A DNA stretch of 64,000 bases from Actinomyces viscosus (GTDB lineage: Bacteria; Actinomycetota; Actinomycetes; Actinomycetales; Actinomycetaceae): NCBI RefSeq assembly GCF_900637975.1, contig NZ_LR134477.1, positions 2,666,001-2,730,000 of the forward strand. The letters run 5' to 3'. Below the pieces are notes generated by a model that saw only the letters and a list, made by a program, of their open reading frames with translations, was not told the DNA's origin and did no database searches. The position numbers and the translations under genes are program-made. Positions 62,904-64,000 of the stretch are shown piece after piece; the stretch's first letter is position 1, and every line of letters starts with the position of its first letter.

Positions 62904-64000
62904 GTGACCACCAGCAGCGCTGACCACAAGTTCCGCATCCGCACCCTCAACGCCATCTCCGGGGCCGGCCTGTCCCGCCTGCCCGACGAGCTCTACGAGG
63001 TCAGCGGAAGCGTTGAGAGGCCCGACGCCCTCCTGGTGCGCTCGGCCAAGCTCCACGACACCCCCATCGATGACTCCGTCCTGGCCGTGGCCCGCGCCGG
63101 CGCCGGCACGAACAACATCCCGGTGGACAAGCTGACCGAGCGCGGCGTGCCCGTGTTCAACACCCCCGGTGCCAACGCCAACGCCGTCAAGGAGCTGGTC
63201 ATGGCGGGGCTGTTCATCGCCTCGCGCAACCTCATTCCGGCGGCCCGTTTCGCCCACACCCTCGAGGGCGACGACGCCGAGATCGCCAAGGCCGTCGAGG
63301 CCGGCAAGAAGCAGTTCGTCGGCTTCGAGCTGCCCGGCCGCACGCTCGGCGTCGTCGGGCTGGGAGCCATCGGTGTGCAGGTGGCCAATGCCGCCCTGGG
63401 GCTGGGGCTCAACGTCGTCGGCTTCGACCCGGGCATCTCCGTGGAGCACGCCTGGCACCTGAGCGCCGAGGTCGAGCGGGCCGACTCCATGGAGGAGGTC
63501 TTCCGCCGCGCCGACATCCTCACCGTCCACGTGCCCCTCATCCCCGCCACCCGCGGGCTGGTGAGCACCCAGCGCCTGGCCCTCATGAAGGAGACCGCGG
63601 TGCTGCTCAACTTCGCGCGCGCCGAGATCGTCGACACCGACGCCGTCGTGGCCGCCCTCGACGAGGGCATGCTGCGAGGCTACGTATGCGACTTCCCCTC
63701 CACGCAGGTCCACAAGCACCCCAAGTGCATCTCCCTGCCCCACCTGGGCGCCTCCACCAAGGAGGCCGAGCGCAACTGCGCCATCATGGCCGCCGACTCG
63801 CTGCGCGGCTTCCTCGAGGACGGCCAGGTGCACAACTCGGTCAACTTCCCCGAGGCCGTCATGGCGCGCCAGGAGGGGACGCACCGGTTCGTCATCGTCA
63901 ACCGCAACGTGCCCAACATGGTCGGCCAGGTCTCCACGATCGTGGCCCAGCACGGACAGAACATCGCCAACCTGCTCAACAAGTCCCGCGGTGAGCTGGC
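62904..64000 (+). CDS. serA: D-3-phosphoglycerate dehydrogenase (cut by window end)
   Basis: Translation from the GTG at 62904 stays open to the window end: 365 codons, MTTSSADHKFRIRTLNAISG onward. It has the nucleotide-binding GRTLGVVGLGAIGVQVANAA, VHVPLIPATRGLV, NFARAEIVDTDAV and PHLGASTKEAERNCAIMAADSL with the catalytic histidine, then the start of an ACT domain (RFVIVNRNVPNMVGQVSTIVAQHGQNIANLLNKSRGEL). Only the last 30 or so residues should be missing, so it is the short ACT-containing form. It catalyses the first committed step of serine synthesis and probably shares an operon with serC. Confidence 0.95.
   Translation, partial: MTTSSADHKFRIRTLNAISGAGLSRLPDELYEVSGSVERPDALLVRSAKLHDTPIDDSVLAVARAGAGTNNIPVDKLTERGVPVFNTPGANANAVKELVMAGLFIASRNLIPAARFAHTLEGDDAEIAKAVEAGKKQFVGFELPGRTLGVVGLGAIGVQVANAALGLGLNVVGFDPGISVEHAWHLSAEVERADSMEEVFRRADILTVHVPLIPATRGLVSTQRLALMKETAVLLNFARAEIVDTDAVVAALDEGMLRGYVCDFPSTQVHKHPKCISLPHLGASTKEAERNCAIMAADSLRGFLEDGQVHNSVNFPEAVMARQEGTHRFVIVNRNVPNMVGQVSTIVAQHGQNIANLLNKSRGEL

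Overview
The window is about 64 kb of high-GC actinobacterial chromosome spanning the replication origin. Gene order (gyrA-gyrB-dciA-recF-dnaN-dnaA / oriC / rpmH-rnpA-yidD-yidC-jag-rsmG-parA-parB, then trxA-trxB-murJ-DUF6049-Nudix-CCA transferase), a sortase-anchored adhesin with SpaA-like domains, and DUF6318/PKD-type secreted proteins point to Actinomyces, probably the oral oris/naeslundii/viscosus group. The genus is an inference from gene content; no 16S gene is present.

Layout. 1-8 kb: start of a DUF364-like protein (cut by the window edge), a large LPXTG-type surface adhesin, an AraC/GyrI pair, a quinone oxidoreductase behind a three-half-site operator, an auto-regulated XRE/MarR/membrane operon, and an HXXEE membrane protein. 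8-20 kb (minus strand): tRNA-Ala, a DLW-39 micro-protein, tRNA-Ile, DUF3566, gyrA, gyrB, dciA, recF, dnaN, dnaA. oriC lies at about 19.5-19.8 kb. 20-26 kb (plus strand): rpmH to parB. 26.1-30.7 kb: a stretch without host genes, crowded with parS sites and a second repeated C-rich motif, interrupted by an IS256-family element. 30.7-43.6 kb (minus strand): a Ddl-like ligase, an aminotransferase, threonine synthase, thioredoxin/thioredoxin reductase, the MurJ-pseudokinase fusion, DUF6049 and a Nudix hydrolase. 43.8-48.4 kb (plus strand): CCA-adding enzyme, a Gfo/Idh/MocA oxidoreductase and a GH36 alpha-galactosidase. 48.4-57.6 kb: an AAA/DUF4143 ATPase divergent from a CRISPR-Cas locus. 57.8-64 kb: a lipoprotein/PKD secreted pair, hairpin-rich DNA, a DUF4874/DUF4832 protein, and serC-serA (serA is cut by the window end).

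Two systems stand out. First, the centromere: 13 parS or parS-like sites (11 with an exact 14-bp core) lie between 23,974 and 33,083, eight of them in a 3-kb intergenic zone that also carries at least five copies of CCCTACCCC. ParB itself has an unusually long (about 250-residue) low-complexity N-terminal linker. Second, the CRISPR locus is a hybrid. It has a type I-G (formerly I-U) effector set (helicase-HD Cas3, Csb3, Csb1/Cas7, Csb2/Cas5), a stand-alone Cas6e-like endonuclease, and an 11-repeat array whose 28-bp repeat and 61-bp period are of type I-E form. No cas1, cas2 or cas4 is present, and the array starts 19 bases after csb2 with no room for a leader.
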